This document shows positions 5,648-6,082 of a stretch of DNA of 6,082 nucleotides, one piece after another. Location of the stretch: the NCBI GenBank assembly GCA_964195155.1, contig CAXMOP010000073.1, forward strand, positions 1 through 6,082. Direction: 5' to 3'. The DNA comes from JACZST01 sp964195155 (lineage in GTDB: Bacteria; Actinomycetota; Acidimicrobiia; Spongiisociales; UBA5794). The notes below the pieces were generated by a model that saw only the letters and a program-made list of their open reading frames with translations, did no database searches and had not been told where the DNA came from. Each line of letters opens with the position of its first letter. The first letter of the stretch is position 1. The position numbers and the translations under genes were made by a program.

Positions 5648-6075
5648 TGCAGGTCCCTCTCGGCTCCGTTGACGACCGCCACCGCCTCCCACGACAGCAG
5701 CACCAGGTAGCTCACCACGACCGTGATCCCAAGAGCCAGCCGATCAATGTCGGTCACGGCGCCGATGAGCAGCAGTGACAGCGTGATGAGGCCGAGCCGG
5801 ATGAAGAATCCGAACAAGGCGGCGGCGTGATAGAGGCTGAGCGATATGCGGGCCGCATAGGACATGAGGTATCCGCTGAGCACGAAGTTCACCACCACGA
5901 CGCCGACGCCGATGAGTGCCGCCACCGCCCCCTCCCAACCCCGAAAGAGGCCAAAGACCAGCATGGCAATGGGTGCGACCACGATGGCTCGTTTGGCAAT
6001 GTGGTTTCCGATGATCGCCTCGATGGGCCGCGAATCGGGGGCCGGGAAATATTGGTCGGCGGGGTCAGACGCCAT
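5635..6075 (-). CDS. atpI: AtpI-like ATP synthase accessory membrane protein
   Basis: First gene of the operon in this window, 146 residues from the ATG at 6075. Hydrophobicity gives four membrane segments at about 27-44, 48-70, 83-106 and 112-136, after a short polar N-terminus, as in the ATP synthase I family. AtpI is not part of the finished enzyme. In other bacteria it has been linked to c-ring assembly and magnesium supply. The family is poorly conserved, so the call rests on the membrane pattern, size and position before atpB. Only 7 bases precede the ATG in the window and they show no ribosome binding site or in-frame stop, so an upstream start cannot be excluded. The TGA stop overlaps the start of atpB by 4 or 13 bases, depending on the atpB start, which indicates tight coupling. 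Confidence 0.75.
   Translation of the reverse strand: MASDPADQYFPAPDSRPIEAIIGNHIAKRAIVVAPIAMLVFGLFRGWEGAVAALIGVGVVVVNFVLSGYLMSYAARISLSLYHAAALFGFFIRLGLITLSLLLIGAVTDIDRLALGITVVVSYLVLLSWEAVAVVNGAERDLQWSE
5654..5660 (-). promoter_or_regulatory. Ribosome binding site supporting the atpB start at 5647
   Basis: AGAGGGA on the minus strand, six bases before the ATG at 5647 and inside the end of the upstream atpI-like gene. A second candidate, GGAG at 5642-5645, would serve the ATG at 5635 with six bases of spacing. The sequence alone does not settle which is used; the difference is four residues. Confidence 0.5.
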
Positions 6076-6082
6076 GGGTGCG

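Noticed and set aside
5648..5692. Upstream GTG start for atpB giving 295 residues
   Set aside because: The extra residues are Gly/Arg-rich, overlap the atpI gene by 58 bases and lack family similarity. The ATG at 5647 has a better placed ribosome binding site.
1..6082. A hidden novel system, mobile element, CRISPR array, phage or toxin gene
   Set aside because: The window is almost entirely covered by eight recognisable ATP synthase operon genes. No direct or inverted repeats of insertion sequence type, no spaced repeats and no foreign-looking gene were found by eye.

Overview
This window is most of a canonical bacterial F1Fo-ATP synthase operon, read entirely from the minus strand. In transcription order (right to left) it encodes an AtpI-like membrane protein, then subunits a (atpB), c (atpE), b (atpF), delta (atpH), alpha (atpA), gamma (atpG) and the first two thirds of beta (atpD). 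Beta runs off the left edge. The epsilon gene (atpC), which normally follows atpD, would lie outside the window.

The DNA is GC-rich. The beta subunit has the actinobacterial-type stretch after its first domain (a 'CLDxP' motif and an 'IHRxPPxF' motif), and the order I-B-E-F-H-A-G-D is the usual one. I infer a member of the Actinomycetota. It is not mycobacterial: b and delta are separate proteins and alpha has no long C-terminal extension. A lineage such as Acidimicrobiia is a guess from overall impression only.

The genes are packed end to end. atpI and atpB overlap, and the other junctions are 4 to 38 nt apart, counting 3 nt between atpF and atpH. The only sizeable gap is the 38 nt before atpE, which carries a T-free, A-rich leader suited to strong translation of the multi-copy c subunit. 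No promoter, terminator, RNA gene, mobile element, repeat array or CRISPR is visible, and no stretch longer than 38 bases lacks a gene. The operon promoter should lie beyond the right edge.

Together the products form one rotary machine. Subunits a, b and c make the membrane motor and stator anchor, delta ties b to the catalytic head, alpha and beta form the catalytic hexamer and gamma is the rotating shaft. AtpI is an accessory factor. The c subunit lacks the known sodium ligands, so proton coupling is the best reading.

I see no undescribed system here. The observations worth a second look are at the gene junctions: five consecutive TAG stops, three genes (E, F, H) lying in one reading frame separated by single TAG stops, a hairpin over the atpG ribosome binding site, and an atpH start with no clear Shine-Dalgarno sequence.
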